Of a DNA stretch of 64,000 nucleotides, positions 23,837 to 35,072 are shown piece after piece (position 1 is the first letter of the stretch; every line of letters starts with the position of its first letter). Both the position numbers and the translations under genes were made by a program. Below the pieces are notes generated by a model. The model searched no databases and had not been told where the DNA came from. It saw only the letters and a program-made list of their open reading frames with translations. This DNA is from Neonectria sp. B-13 (taxonomy: Eukaryota; Ascomycota; Sordariomycetes; Hypocreales; Nectriaceae): positions 558,001 through 622,000 of the forward strand of contig NOKP01000003.1 of assembly GCA_002682825.1 (NCBI GenBank), written 5' to 3'.

Positions 23837-24787
23837 TCTCCTGCTGGCGTCGTGGGATGACCACTCGGTTAGGCAACGCAATCGAGTTGTGAGAGGATGT
23901 GAGATTCAGAGCTCAGAATGAGTGAGAGGTTATAAAGGAGGGAAACATGAGAGCGCATTGCTAGCTCAGTATGAAAGGAAGACAATGTCGAAGTGAGTAT
24001 CGCGGTGAGATGTGTGCTCTGAGGGTGAAGAGACAGTAAGGGACGGCGAGGACGCGTCGAGCCCCGCGGCGCGTCGTCAACAGACGAAAGAAGCCGGCGC
24101 AATAGTGAATAGGTGTGAATGGCTTAGGTGTGTTGCCGGATCGACCAATATTGAGACTGTCAGTGAATCATGGTCAGTGAATCAAGGCCAATTAGCTGCA
24201 CCTCAGTACCCAATCAGGAGGAACTCACAGGAGATGAATGGCTTCTGTTGTGCGCAAGAATGAACAGAGAGGAATAATGGACTCGATGAATATGGCAACT
24301 TATTCATTCTTGGAGCTGTAGTCAACTTTAAGTGATATTGTGATGAAGACCTGAGGATATCCGCGGATGCCTGCAGACAGACAGAAGTCGCATGGACTGC
24401 ATATACGAAACCTAATATGGTAGTCCATTGGGCTGTCAATAAACTATAGTGTCTGGGGTAAGTTGAATCTGAACTGCCTTTAATCTCTTGAATGTTGCGG
24501 TCTGGCTGGAACCTCTCACGTCAACGAAGTTCATGTCCACAATTCAGTTCCTGATTGATGGCTGGTCTGACAACCAACTCGTCCTAATCTAGTCATTTCC
24601 TCTTGTAGTATGCCTCACATCGCTGTGTTCCGGGCCCTCAAGCAACAAGAGATTGTAGTAATCCCGGGTATCTAAACAAACATATTACACTGGTCACCCC
24701 TGAACGCCCCCAAATACAAAGCCCTCTAGTTTATATGCTACCTACCAAATCGGAGAGCCGCTCGCTGCGTCATCATGCAAGTGTAGG
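23837..24787. promoter_or_regulatory. Intergenic region with a short direct repeat
   Basis: About 950 bp upstream of the 988-residue protein gene and downstream of the phosphatase-like gene. A tandem 15-bp direct repeat (GTCAGTGAATCA followed by WGG) lies at about 24158-24187. No gene is seen. Confidence 0.4.
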
Positions 24788-25765
24788 TCACATCTGATCC
24801 ACAAAGGGCGCAAATGCATCTCTTCCCGCGAATCGATCCCGGTCCGTGATTGCCCCATTCGCAGCGTCCACGGATAGATCGTCCAAGTCCATGATCTCGT
24901 CGATATGACGCTTCGCGTGTGGCGGGGTGCCAAAGGCGCCAGGTGCCAAAGGCGAAATGGATTGTGCAACCTGGGACCGCGCCTGGAGAATATCCTCCCA
25001 GGACTGGAGTTTGCGCTTGACGTCCTCGTCGAAGCAGCAGCAGAAGCGTTGGATGCAGATGAACTGCACCGTCATCACCATGCCCTTGCCGAACATGGCC
25101 ATTATGTAGGCAGCCGCAATAGCAGCGGAGCGGTCGTTGCCAGTCTCGCAGGTGATGAGGACCTTGCCACGGCGGAACGAGGAGGGCTCGACGATCAAGT
25201 GACCTTCCTGGTTCTTGCCCCGAGCCTGGCTGTGATAGACGGAGAGTAGGTGGTCGTTGATGACGCAGATGGTCTTGGCGAAGTCGCTGATCATCTGGTG
25301 GGGGCCCTCGATGTTGACGTAGTGGGTTTCGAGTTTTAGTGCTTGGGCGGCCTTTTGGATACTCATGAGCGGGGTGCTAGCCATGCGGGCGTCGCGGGCG
25401 ATGAGGATCATGGTGATGCCCTCGCGCTCCAGAAAAGCATGATCGCGAACGACGCTATTGGGTCCGAGGTAGAGGAAATCGAGCAGCGGCTGGGCCTCGC
25501 GGCGCTGTTCGTAGGACCAGTCGGCGGCGCGGTCGGTGGCCACCTGGGTAGCGTTCTGGGTGATGATGTCGAGGTCGGCGCTGGTCAGCTGGCTGGAGTT
25601 GACGTTGGCATACGACGGCATGAGGATGGGCGGTCGGTTGTCGGCGGTGCCCTGGCCGGTTGGGGGAATGTGGATGAAGGGCGGGCTGGGAGGACGGCGG
25701 GTGTAGGGCGCAGCCGCGATGGCGTTGTTGGCGATGGAGGCTTGGAACATGGCGTTTGCCTCCAT
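24788..25765 (-). CDS. Dual-specificity phosphatase-like protein
   Basis: A 325-residue single-exon protein. Residues about 95-260 read as a dual-specificity phosphatase fold: FLYLGPNSVVRDHAFLEREGITMIL is the typical opening (read as two parts), and the P-loop is CETGNDRSAA with Cys206 and Arg212 (CX5R). The residue before the catalytic Cys is Thr, not the usual His, and no clear general-acid Asp was identified, so activity may be weak. This differs from STYX pseudophosphatases, which lose the Cys itself. The N terminus (1-60) is Pro-rich and disordered; the C terminus is acidic with a VDQM end. Single ATG start in a reasonable context. Likely targets are phosphoproteins in cytosol or nucleus, by family only. 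Neighbours are unrelated. Confidence 0.85.
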   Translation of the reverse strand: MEANAMFQASIANNAIAAAPYTRRPPSPPFIHIPPTGQGTADNRPPILMPSYANVNSSQLTSADLDIITQNATQVATDRAADWSYEQRREAQPLLDFLYLGPNSVVRDHAFLEREGITMILIARDARMASTPLMSIQKAAQALKLETHYVNIEGPHQMISDFAKTICVINDHLLSVYHSQARGKNQEGHLIVEPSSFRRGKVLITCETGNDRSAAIAAAYIMAMFGKGMVMTVQFICIQRFCCCFDEDVKRKLQSWEDILQARSQVAQSISPLAPGAFGTPPHAKRHIDEIMDLDDLSVDAANGAITDRDRFAGRDAFAPFVDQM

Positions 25766-26537
25766 CTGTAGCGACTCCGGCTCCGGCTCCGGTGCGAGCG
25801 ATGGTTAGGAGATTTCGGTGAGGGTTGGATTGTGAGGGTTGGACTGCTGGCTGGTAAGTGCTGGCTTGGTGTTGTCGAGAGGAAGAAACCTGTGGATGCC
25901 TATTTTGCTGTTGGTTGAAGTCGACGGGAAAAGGGAGTGGGAGCCTGTTAGCTCCGGCTTCCAGGATGGTGGGCTGAAGCTTTTAGTTAGGGCGGGGCAG
26001 CCACTGGATCCATGTCCAGCTTAGCCCGTTGTGGGTCCGTCCGGCCCCTGTAGATCTAATCCTGGGGCGTTTTTCAGGGGTTTCAATGGGCACCGTTGGA
26101 CCGAAGCTTGGCAACAGGATGCAGAGCATCATCCGCCCTGTTCCCAATGGAAGTTCCCATGCGCCGATGAAGCCAACGAGTCATTCAAATGGACCGGGGG
26201 CTGCAGTGAGGCAAGTCATACATGCGTGGTTCGCCTCGTGGCTCCCTGGCTGTGACAGCTAGCCAATCACCATGTGCATTAAATCGGACAACTGGAATTG
26301 CAGTTGAGTGCCGTACGGCTGGCTCTGTTGGGAAGATGAGTCTATCGCTCCCGATACCTAATACCATCCAATTCTATATATAGTACAATCTGGTAATGCT
26401 ACACTGACATGACTCTACAATTACATGCAGGATATCCAGCAATCATCATCCATCAATATGATTTTACAATTCTGCGAGCCCGTGCCCCCAAACCCAAACG
26501 CCATGCCTCTTTTCATCATGCATTCTTCGAGCGCAAA
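25766..26537. promoter_or_regulatory. Promoter of the phosphatase-like gene
   Basis: About 770 bp between the phosphatase-like ATG (25765, minus) and the SUV3 stop codon (26538). Immediately upstream of the ATG is a CTCCGG-repeat stretch (25772-25796). No gene is seen. Confidence 0.4.
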
Positions 26538-28924
26538 TCATTGGGAGCCCCCAGCGGATGCTTGTTTCGGACTCCATTGTTCCCCCCCAATCGCCCCGTA
26601 CTCTACCGTTGAGTCCGACAGCAATATATCTGGGCTCTGCGGAAGCTCCTCAAGGACAGGCTTCGACTTCGCCCGCTTCCGCAAGTCACGTCGGGCGGTC
26701 TTTCGCCTGAACTCGAGATCCTCGTCTGTCCAGTCCATCTTCTCCAGCGTGTCGATCAGCCGCTGCTCAACCAGGTGCCGCACGTGGAACGCCAGCGCCT
26801 GGTCCTTGAACATGCCTGAGTACCGGTACGACAGCCAAACGTACTGGTTGAGAGCTATGTGCAGTGACTCTAGCTTGTAGAGGTAATCTTGCGGCGTACC
26901 GTCGAAATCCTTCTGTTGCACGTCCATGAACTCCAGGGGAATCGCCTTGATCTTGAGGAGGTCTCCGTTCTCGTTGTTGGAGATGATGGTGGCAAGGGCG
27001 CGGAGCACGGCCAGAGCCCCTTCGGCCCGCAGCTGGATAGGGAGATGGCAAAGCGTCAGCCTGTCGTAGATGGACATGGGAATATCCTGGATGGCATCCG
27101 CAACCTCTAGCACATCGCTCGGCACGTGGAGATGGTATTTGTTGCCGACAGATGCCAGCTCTCGAATGCGCATCAGGATAAACGACAAGGGCGTGTCGCG
27201 GGGGAAGTACGTCGAAAATCGCTCGATGACAGATGCCGGGGGGGAGATGTAGGCGGCCTCAAGGTCATCGACGGGAGACTCAAAGGCTCTGTGAATATTC
27301 CTCAGATCCGCGTGGTCCATGGCGGTGACGTATCCGATCTTGTCTGCCGCGATGTCGGCATCCGGGGTAGATTCAGTTTGGTTTCGGGCCGTTCGGTATC
27401 GTCCAGCGCGACCGCCAATTTGTTTCATCTCGGGAAAGGTGAGGAGTCGTTTCTGACTTCCGTCAAACTTGCTGACAGATTCCATGATGACTCGCCGAAT
27501 CTCAAGGTTCAGTCCCATGCCAATGGCATCGCTGGCCACGACGAAGTCGTAGTCGTTGTCGGGGTCGTTGAACAATGCCGCCTGCTGTATGCGCACTTCG
27601 GGCGGCAAGGAACCATAGATGATGGCACAGCGCCGCCCCGTGTACTTCTCAACTGTTCGCTTCAAAGCGTGCAGATTGAGCCGGCTGAAAGAGACGATGG
27701 CATCGCCTTTTTGGAGTTTGCTGTAATCGCCATCAATTGCACTGTCCATGGTTTCGAGAGGGCTCAATCGCTCGTATCGGTGGATGATGCATTCGTCTCC
27801 AACGCTGGCGCAGAGCGACTGGACAAGGCGGACTGTGCGTTCCTCACCACACACATGGACTTCCTTCGCCTGTACGCCAAGCAGAGCTGTCGTCCAAGCC
27901 GAGCCACGATCAGGATCGCTGATCATTTGGATCTCGTCAATAACGGCTACATCAAACTTGTCATTGAGAGGCGTCATTTCCACAGTGCAGCTCGAGAAGA
28001 AACAGTCGGTGTTCTCAGGGATTCGCACCTCCTCCCCCGTTAGAAGGGCACAAGGTAGGCCCTTGGCCTCAAGTCGTTGGTAAACCTCGGTCGCAAGGAG
28101 TCGTAGGGGTCCAGCGTATACGCCACGCTTCGAATTCTCCAGCGCCTTGAGAGCTCGATATGTCTTTCCAGAGTTGGTTGGCCCGACATGAACATGGATG
28201 GTTCGCTGCATCGTTCGCGTGGCGGGAAACCACTCGTGGGGGAATCGGAAGTCAAGCAAGCGTTTGTGGCTCTCTTCTAAGCCTTTCGTAAATCGCTGTC
28301 GGATCAGGAACGATTGGAATGAATACTGGATTTCGTTGGTCAAGCCCTTGAGATCTTTCAGGATAAAGGCATCTCGGAGGTTCCAGAATAGAGGGTTCAG
28401 TTCTCTTCGGGTGATATTTTGCTCTGCCATTGAGAAGGCCTCATCCAGAACATCCATGAAGAGGGAGGCCTGTCGGTTAAGTTCATCCTCGCCCACACCA
28501 GCGGCGGATACATCCGACACACTGAGCTTTTTCAAAACGCCCTGGAAGCGCATTAAGACGGTGGAACGGAACACAGAATGGCGTCCTGTGTACTTCTTCT
28601 TGTCCAGGCGGAGGCGTGACTTGGGGTCGTGGCCTCGTCCCACCTAAAGCATGTAAGTAAGTTCCGCCTCTAGCAAACTTGGTTGGTGTGTCAACGTGTA
28701 CTTACGGAACTAGCCCGTGAACGAGCAGGCAACTTTGCCTTGCCCTTCTTCATCCCGCTGCGTGCAGTCACAGCCTCGGCGATCGACAGCTTCGCATCCT
28801 TGGAGCTCGTTTCAAAGGGTTTGACGACGGCCCATAAGCGTGGAGTCGTGGACAGAGCTCGCTGAGATGCCGGGTGAATGGCGGCTCGCACCGCCCCGGT
28901 TCGAAGTAGAAATCTCATCGCCAT
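26538..28924 (-). CDS. suv3: Mitochondrial ATP-dependent RNA helicase SUV3
   Basis: A 774-residue Ski2-like helicase that unwinds RNA for the mitochondrial degradosome with an RNase II-type exonuclease. Exons are 28924-28706 and 28643-26538; the 62-bp intron (GTAAGT...TTTAG) joins RSRASS to VGRGHDPKSR. The N terminus is a mitochondrial presequence (MAMRFLLRTGAVRAAIHP, Arg-rich, no acids). Helicase motifs: GPTNSGKT (227-234), DEIQ (309-312), then YGSLPPEVR, ASDAIGMGLNL and QIGGRAGR. The C-terminal SUV3 region (PLSFILMRIRELAS onwards) is intact. Length matches fungal SUV3. It is divergent from a SNARE gene, sharing a 390-bp promoter. Confidence 0.96.
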
Positions 28925-29315
28925 AGCATTCCGGCCACGTGTGACATGCTCCCCGATAAAGCAACACGTAATTGTGGATTGCGGGAGGTCGATTTGATCT
29001 CAAAACTCACAACGGCAGTCTCTGAACATTTGCCGTCGATGAGTGAAGGCGGCTCTAAAATTTCCAGACCCGGATCATCAGTTCAGCCGACCCTAGAAGC
29101 GCTGCGTCCCGTCGCCGAACCGCCAAGTGGGGCGGCAAAGAGATGACGCTGAGATTCCAAAGCGTCATTGTACATCAAGCTACTGTCGACATTTCGGCAT
29201 CTCCCTCGCGACATCCATCTCCGCCCCACGACTCCAACTCCCTTCGCCACCTAAGCTGTAACCACCAAACGACCTTCGCGTCGCTAGACGGTCGAGACCA
29301 ATTACATCCGCAACC
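28925..29315. promoter_or_regulatory. Divergent promoter, SUV3 / R-SNARE
   Basis: 391 bp separate the two start codons. No TATA box is obvious, which is common for housekeeping fungal genes. Open frames here are short and unsupported. Confidence 0.5.
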
Positions 29316-30116
29316 ATGGCGTCGTCGTCGACTCCTGTCACTCCCCTTCTCTAGTGAGTATCCTTCTGCCTAACTGCTCTTGGACTGGAAGCTGTTGATG
29401 CTATGGACTGAGGGATTGAGACACGAGGCTAACCTTGGGGCGTTGATAGCTCCTGCATCGCGCACAACACGACCATCCTCGCCGAATGCACCACCTCAGC
29501 CTCATCCCAGACCTCGTCGCTCGCGTCCCTGATCTTGCCCAAGATTGAACACAGCTCGCCGCAGAAGCTGACGTACACCCACGGCCAACACCAAATTCAC
29601 TATGTCGCCGAAGCGCCCTCAGAGCACCCCGACTCTCCGTCTGCCGGAGGGCTGACGTTCCTCGTCATCGCGGACTCATCTCTCGGGCGCCGGGTGCCCT
29701 TTGGTTTCCTGTTCGAGATTCGCAAGCGCTTCTTCGCCGACTTCCCCGAGAGCAGCGATTTCACGGAAATGCCCAACTACGGCGCTGCGTCGTTCAACTC
29801 CGAGCTCAAAGGCCTTATGGTTGAGTACGGCACAACAAGCGGGGGCCGCGACGATGCGATTGGAAATGCCCAGCGCGAGATTGACGATGTCAGGGGTATC
29901 ATGACGAAGAATATCGAGAGCTTGCTGGAGCGCGGAGAGCGCCTGGACCTGCTCGTTGACAAGACCGATCGAATGGGAGGCAGCGCGCGCGAGTTCCGAG
30001 TCCGCAGCCGAGGCCTGAAGCGCAAGATGTGGTGGAAGAACATCAAGCTGATGGCGCTGCTGGGATTGGTGCTGTTTCTCATCATCATGGCCATTGTTAT
30101 CGCGGTCAAGAACTGA
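29316..30116 (+). CDS. nyv1: Longin-type R-SNARE (VAMP7/NYV1-like)
   Basis: A 234-residue tail-anchored SNARE. Exon 1 (29316-29353) encodes only 12 codons plus two bases; a 96-bp intron (29354-29449, GTGAGT...GATAG) leads to exon 2 (29450-30116), joining PLL to YSCIAHNTTILAE. The N-terminal longin fold spans about residues 10-130 (YSCIAHNTTILAE, FLFEIRKRF). The SNARE motif has the zero-layer Arg in NIESLLERGERLDLLVDKTD. A tail anchor (LMALLGLVLFLIIMAIVIAV) is followed by KN. Sequence is nearest VAMP7/NYV1, which drive fusion at vacuoles and late endosomes. The tiny first exon is too short to be noticed by frame searches but is required for a Met start. Confidence 0.94.
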
Positions 30117-32602
30117 TCGGAGAGGCTACGACATGGTGCTAGTAATGGGAATTAGGATTGGAATTGGAACGTGGAGAGCGGGCGAGTATCCCCGACCCCG
30201 ATGCGAACGGGCCGAGTCATTCTTTTGAAGTTTTCTTTACTTTTGTATACCTACGATGGCGGGATTCCTGGCGGGATTCCGGGCGGAACCTGGCGCGACC
30301 AAGGCAAATGGTGTTTCAATGGAAACAAGATGATTCTTTTCAATTTACTGATACCCACAATCTCTGCCCGAACTTGCGTGCTCGTTTGCGATAGACCATG
30401 ATGGACCGCTTGCAGTGAATTCGTGTCTCCCCTAGGACGTAATCAGCGCAAGCTGATGACTTGCGCTCACTGGGGTTTCCTCTTTGAAGAGGAATCATTC
30501 CAATGTTTGATCCCCATCACGGCGGAGTTTAACGAGATTGCCCGCCCCGACTGCCACTCGTTCGGACCCTGCTCTGAGTTCGTCGATCCCCACAGTACAG
30601 TCTCAGATACGCCGGAGATTCGAAACATCTTGCTTACGAATCTCTCAAGCTTTGTCAGACCTGTCGGAGGGCCATCTACAAACGGTTCAGTTGACTCTTT
30701 AGTCGATCGCAGTAACGTCCTCGATGACCAGAAAGCGGGTTTCACACAAGCGGAACGTCTCTTGCGCATCTCTACGAACATGACCCCAAGAGTACACATA
30801 CAAGATAGACAGTATGGGGACGGCAGCTTGGGCACGATGTCAAGGGAAAATATTGAAAACGATTTCAATGCTATGGCTAATGTATCATAGTAGGTTGTTT
30901 TCTTTAGGCTCTCATTATGCCTAGGTTCGTAAATCCTTTTGTGATCGTGATATTGAAGCCCGTCCTTGGCATTCCGTATGCGCTGGGGCGCAGAGGACAA
31001 AACGTTGTGATTTTGGCCTGGTAGGAGACCGCTGAGGTCCGTCGTGATGAAATAAATAATCGTAGCGCCGTGGCTTCATTTGGAAGCCCTTCATCCCTTT
31101 GTCCAATGATCATTCCGGCGAAGCCCCTTCATCGTGAAGAGCAGTGTCGTCGAATCCTTCACCGACAGCCCCGTGGGCGGCTCAGTCGGCGACATGTCCG
31201 ATGCGCGCAACACGGGCGTCATAGCTTGGTTCCCCTCCGCTGGGCGTCCTGGTAGACGTATCCCTGGGTGATGGGACTCTCTGAAATGCCGAAGCCGACG
31301 GACGCCGGTGATCTTCGCAGCCTGTCGGTGAAGAAGGCCGGGTGGCGCGTCGAGGCGCAATGCTGACCATGCGCGGCGGTCCACGCAACGGGGAGCGGCT
31401 GCGAGGCGGAGGCCGTGTCGGCGCCGGGCACCGGAGAAGCGGAGCCCATGTCCGTACAGGGGAAAAACAGACGATTGCGGGAACACGGGAAAGATGCAGA
31501 GGAGCAGAGTAATCAAGAAAAGCTAGACTACATTCTCCTGTATTTTGGGGGGGGAAACGAAGCTTGCGTCTTATGCTTGGGTTTGCTCGTTTTCCACGTG
31601 CCTCGGTCTCGGCCGCAGACTCCGATTTTCTAGGGAGGGGAGGGAATGACGAAAAGGCAGCTTTCCCCGCATGAGTAAGCGAGATCTGCTGGGAGTTTGC
31701 CTGGTTCCGGAAAGCGGAAATACGGGGCCGGAGCTCGGAATGCAGCCACCAGCGGGCGAAACGGGCAACGGACAGCGAAACAGGGAACGGCGGATTGGGA
31801 GGAAGATGTGTATCTCCAGCACTCCGGCCAATCACGCAACCCAGCGGAGCCGGGTGAGCTAGCTGCAGCAGCCTTCTCAAAAAGGCTTATATCCATGTGG
31901 AAAGTCAAAAGGGTTGAGGCTAAATCGTACCCGTGGACATTCGTGGACATTGTTGGCGGCGATACAAATGCCAGGCATGACATCAACGCACCGTCTGTAA
32001 GCCCATTTCTGAATATCCTCTCATTAGTCTTTACGGGTAACTGAATCGTTGCCCTGGTTATAGTATTGATCTCCCAGCGAGCACAGCCCCAACAACATCA
32101 ATACGCTGTTCCCCTAATTTCTTTGCCCCAAGCTTAAAGGAACATTAATTATTAAGTCAATGAACCAGGAAAAGGAGTAGGGATGTGTGTTGGGTTTATG
32201 CAGGTTGTGGCGGTAACTAACAGAAGTTTCCCAGCTATGGTGTTGGCTTTTATACCACCGAGAAAGAGACGTTGGCCAGCCACCAACAGGTACCTCAGTC
32301 ACCTCGTAAGATACAAGGGGTCATGCATATGAAGCGTCGACTTGCTGAAAGAGAAGCTCTACCTACGTGAGGATGTCCGTTGGCGCGTCGCTGGTGTCAA
32401 GCCGACCGCACGAATAGGCGCGCCGAGCAACTCGAGCTGTCTTCATCCGCCGTCTCTGCGACACCCTCAACAACATTCTCAATGGCGCAAGCAGCTACAG
32501 AGGATGTAGCCGCCTCAGACAACTCCTTCTCAGCCGACGACGTTTCTCGAAAACACGGTGACAAGGCGCCCTCATACGGCTCCTTCCTCCATATAACGCA
32601 CC
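30117..32602. other. Gene-poor region, left part
   Basis: About 2.5 kb after the SNARE gene. One open frame with a somewhat protein-like composition is listed separately (30456-30890, plus). Other frames around 31.1-31.9 kb are GC-rich translations on both strands with no homology signs. No RNA gene or complete transposon is seen. Confidence 0.45.
30456..30890 (+). CDS. Doubtful ORF, 144 residues
   Basis: An ATG-started frame (MTCAHWGFLFEEESFQ...) of mixed polar composition with no recognised domain, signal peptide or membrane segment. The opposite strand is also open over most of it. It may be a gene fragment in a decaying region or pure chance. No promoter or splice signal decides it. Confidence 0.2.
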   Translation: MTCAHWGFLFEEESFQCLIPITAEFNEIARPDCHSFGPCSEFVDPHSTVSDTPEIRNILLTNLSSFVRPVGGPSTNGSVDSLVDRSNVLDDQKAGFTQAERLLRISTNMTPRVHIQDRQYGDGSLGTMSRENIENDFNAMANVS

Positions 32603-33316
32603 ATGATGATACAAAAGGCACGCCTCTTCGAGTACACGCCTTATATCCATGAATGCTGCCGGAAGCTCGCCGTACATGGCGGCCAACCCACAGACAAATG
32701 TCTGCCATACATCATATACCTACAAAAGCTCACCGATGAGGTTGATGATGTCGTTGTCATGTCGCAATCCTCGCAAGAGCTGACAGCCGCACTTTAAAGG
32801 CAGAGGGGTTTATCTTGAGATCAAGTCGACGCTCCCTTTTTTACTGAGCGAAGTCGTCGTCAACATCCCGTGTAAAAAACAATTCATACTGAAAGACTCA
32901 ATAATAACTTCATGTTTCAGGATTACTCATCTGCCAGCCATCGCCGGATAGCGTCGCCCTGGGCCCAAACGGGGGGCTGCGAATCCCACTGGCCTTCTTA
33001 ACTTGCTATCGCAGAGCCTTGCGGCCGCAAAGTCTCTCATCAGAATCCTGCTCACCCTCCCCATGGCGAAGAAGGCCTGATGCCGAACATGAGCTGGGAC
33101 ATACTCCATAGCAGCGCCTCCCTGGCCGCGCATTCTGACAGGTGCCACCTCCACAACATTCTCGACATGACCTACACGCTTCGGCAGAAGGCCATGGAGT
33201 TCTACACCAGTATTTCCATGGACAACATGCTCTTCACAGGGCCGCTTAAACTTCTTTCTGGTCCGACTGGTTGCCAGCCAGACGTAAATTTCATCAACAC
33301 CAGATACCCATTTTAA
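32603..33316 (+). pseudogene. Decayed fungal zinc-cluster-type transcription factor fragment
   Basis: Pieces in all three plus-strand frames resemble the middle and C-terminal part of Zn2Cys6 transcription factors: FEYTPYIHECCRKLA then LPYIIYLQKLTDEVDDVV in one frame, LEIKSTLPFLLSEVVVNI in a second after a stop, and LLNLLSQSLAAAKSLIRILL before more stops in another. Such factors typically have YI-ECC, a Leu-rich LIRLQ-LAD block and a K-SLP-L block in this order. No zinc cluster or intact start is seen. The call rests on remembered family patterns, so it is moderate. Confidence 0.45.
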
Positions 33317-33438
33317 CAGAACGATTTTCGATACAGGTTTATACAAGGGACGGTGCGTAAGTCAGGGGGGTGGGTTCTTATCTATGATTCCATCTATAGT
33401 CTATAAATTCGTAATATCTTCATGGAGCACCGCTCCGC

Positions 33439-34698
33439 TTATTTTGCCTTGCCCTTCTTCTTCGTCTTGGTCGCCGCCTTTTGCTTTTCTTGCTCCTTGC
33501 CCTTCTTGATAGCGTCCACCAGACCCTGTACTTCCTCCTTCTTTTCCTGATCCTCCTTCTGCTTCTCCCTTGCGTCGTCTTGGGCCTTCTTAGCGCTCCT
33601 CTTCTTGGCCTGTAGCCTTTCCACCTTTTCAATCAGCGCATCGCTCTCCTCCCAGAGCTTCTTGGCCACCTCGTCGTCCTTCACCTCGCTTCTGGCAAAG
33701 TCCACTTCCATGCACTCCTTGATCAGCTTTCCGCCAGGTCCGCGGCCTAGGTCTCCCTCCATAGCAGCATACAAGATGGACTGCGCGGCCATGATGGGAG
33801 ACTTGAGGAAGAACCAGGGAACGATGTATCCAATGAGATACAGGGCGAGGCCCCAGAGGGAGCCACGGGTAAGCCAGCGACGAGTGCTTGGTGTGCGTGC
33901 AAGTCCTGGATCCACAAAAATGACACGGGTGTTCATGATGCCGCCATCGGGTCGCTTGTAGGCATCGAGATGCTTCTGGAATGCATGGCCGAACACGTTC
34001 AGGGCAAGCTTGCTCCGCGCGTACGCCGTGCCGGGAGACCAGGCCAGTCTAGTGATTTCTTTCTTGAGAGACGGTGACCCGATGTATGCAGAACACGTTG
34101 GAATGATGACCCGGACGTCCCGGTCGATAGGCTGGACGCGAAGCGCAGGGCTAAGAATACCCAGCAAGTGGAAATTCGCCAGGAAGTTCACCATCCACGT
34201 CTCTTCAACGCCCTCCTCGGACTCTATTCTCTTGCCGCCGGGTGGCGTCAAAGTGGCAGCACACAGTATAACCATATCCAGGCGGCGGGGCGGGGCGTTG
34301 TCAATCCACTTCGTGGCAAAGGTGCGGATGCTGTAGAAATCGGCGAGGTCGACCTGCTCGGCGTAGATCATGTTGTTATTCGTGCGTTCCCGGAGGTCCT
34401 GGATGTACTCGACGAGGAAAGGATCCGTGGCCGGGGCTTGCGTGAGCAGGATCAGCTGCGCGCCGCGCGCACCAAGCTGCAGGGCCGTTTGGGCGCCGAT
34501 GCCCGATGTTCCGCCCGTGAGGATGACCACTTTTCCGTGCATTGGGCGCTCTGAGAGGTTTGCGCGACCGTTACTGTAGACCTTGACGAAGCCCGTGAGG
34601 ACCAAGCCGAGGATTGTATAGAGGATGGTTCGGATGTGGTCGCGGATCACGGCAGGGAGGCCGTTTTCGAGAAGGCCCATGATGAGGACGACCGCCAT
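33439..34698 (-). CDS. Short-chain dehydrogenase/reductase, membrane-anchored
   Basis: A 419-residue single-exon SDR. The cofactor motif is TGGTSGIG (61-68), with catalytic Tyr226 and Lys230 in YARSK; NFLANF stands at the NNAG/N-helix position. Before the Rossmann fold is a hydrophobic N-terminal segment (HIRTILYTILGLVLTGFV, 21-38), likely a membrane or lipid-droplet anchor, and a second hydrophobic segment lies near residue 325 (GLALYLIGYIVPWFFL). The C terminus is a Lys/Glu-rich coiled coil ending KKKGKAK. The architecture resembles retinol-dehydrogenase-like or yeast Env9-like SDRs. The frame is open upstream but has no ATG before 34698, so that start is chosen. Substrate unknown; NADP(H) use not decided. 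Confidence 0.9.
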   Translation of the reverse strand: MAVVLIMGLLENGLPAVIRDHIRTILYTILGLVLTGFVKVYSNGRANLSERPMHGKVVILTGGTSGIGAQTALQLGARGAQLILLTQAPATDPFLVEYIQDLRERTNNNMIYAEQVDLADFYSIRTFATKWIDNAPPRRLDMVILCAATLTPPGGKRIESEEGVEETWMVNFLANFHLLGILSPALRVQPIDRDVRVIIPTCSAYIGSPSLKKEITRLAWSPGTAYARSKLALNVFGHAFQKHLDAYKRPDGGIMNTRVIFVDPGLARTPSTRRWLTRGSLWGLALYLIGYIVPWFFLKSPIMAAQSILYAAMEGDLGRGPGGKLIKECMEVDFARSEVKDDEVAKKLWEESDALIEKVERLQAKKRSAKKAQDDAREKQKEDQEKKEEVQGLVDAIKKGKEQEKQKAATKTKKKGKAK

Positions 34699-35072
34699 TG
34701 TGAAAGTGAGGGGCCGGAATCGGCGACTGCGTAAGTGTTGTTCGTGTTTGAGTGTCAACGCATGCCGGAAGACTCGCAAAATAGTCACCGGGGACTTGTT
34801 TCGCGGGGTTGAAGGTTGCAAATGTTAAAGGGGGACGTCCAGCGTGTCCAGGTTGTTTCGTCGCCACGCGGCTTCACGTGATCCGGACCTCTTTATCTCG
34901 ACGACATCCAACTCCAACAATCATCATGCTCTCTTGGATTGAGCATTCCCACAGTTTAATGATTGTTATTCAAGCTCACATGCGACTTGCTACATTATGG
35001 ATGACATTATTTCAGACTATTAACTGCCAATTCCCAACTTAACCGGCTACAGAATACCACCATGTGGGCATC
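34699..35072. promoter_or_regulatory. SDR promoter region
   Basis: 374 bp between the SDR start and the stop codon of the DUF2235 gene. Nothing else is seen. Confidence 0.4.
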
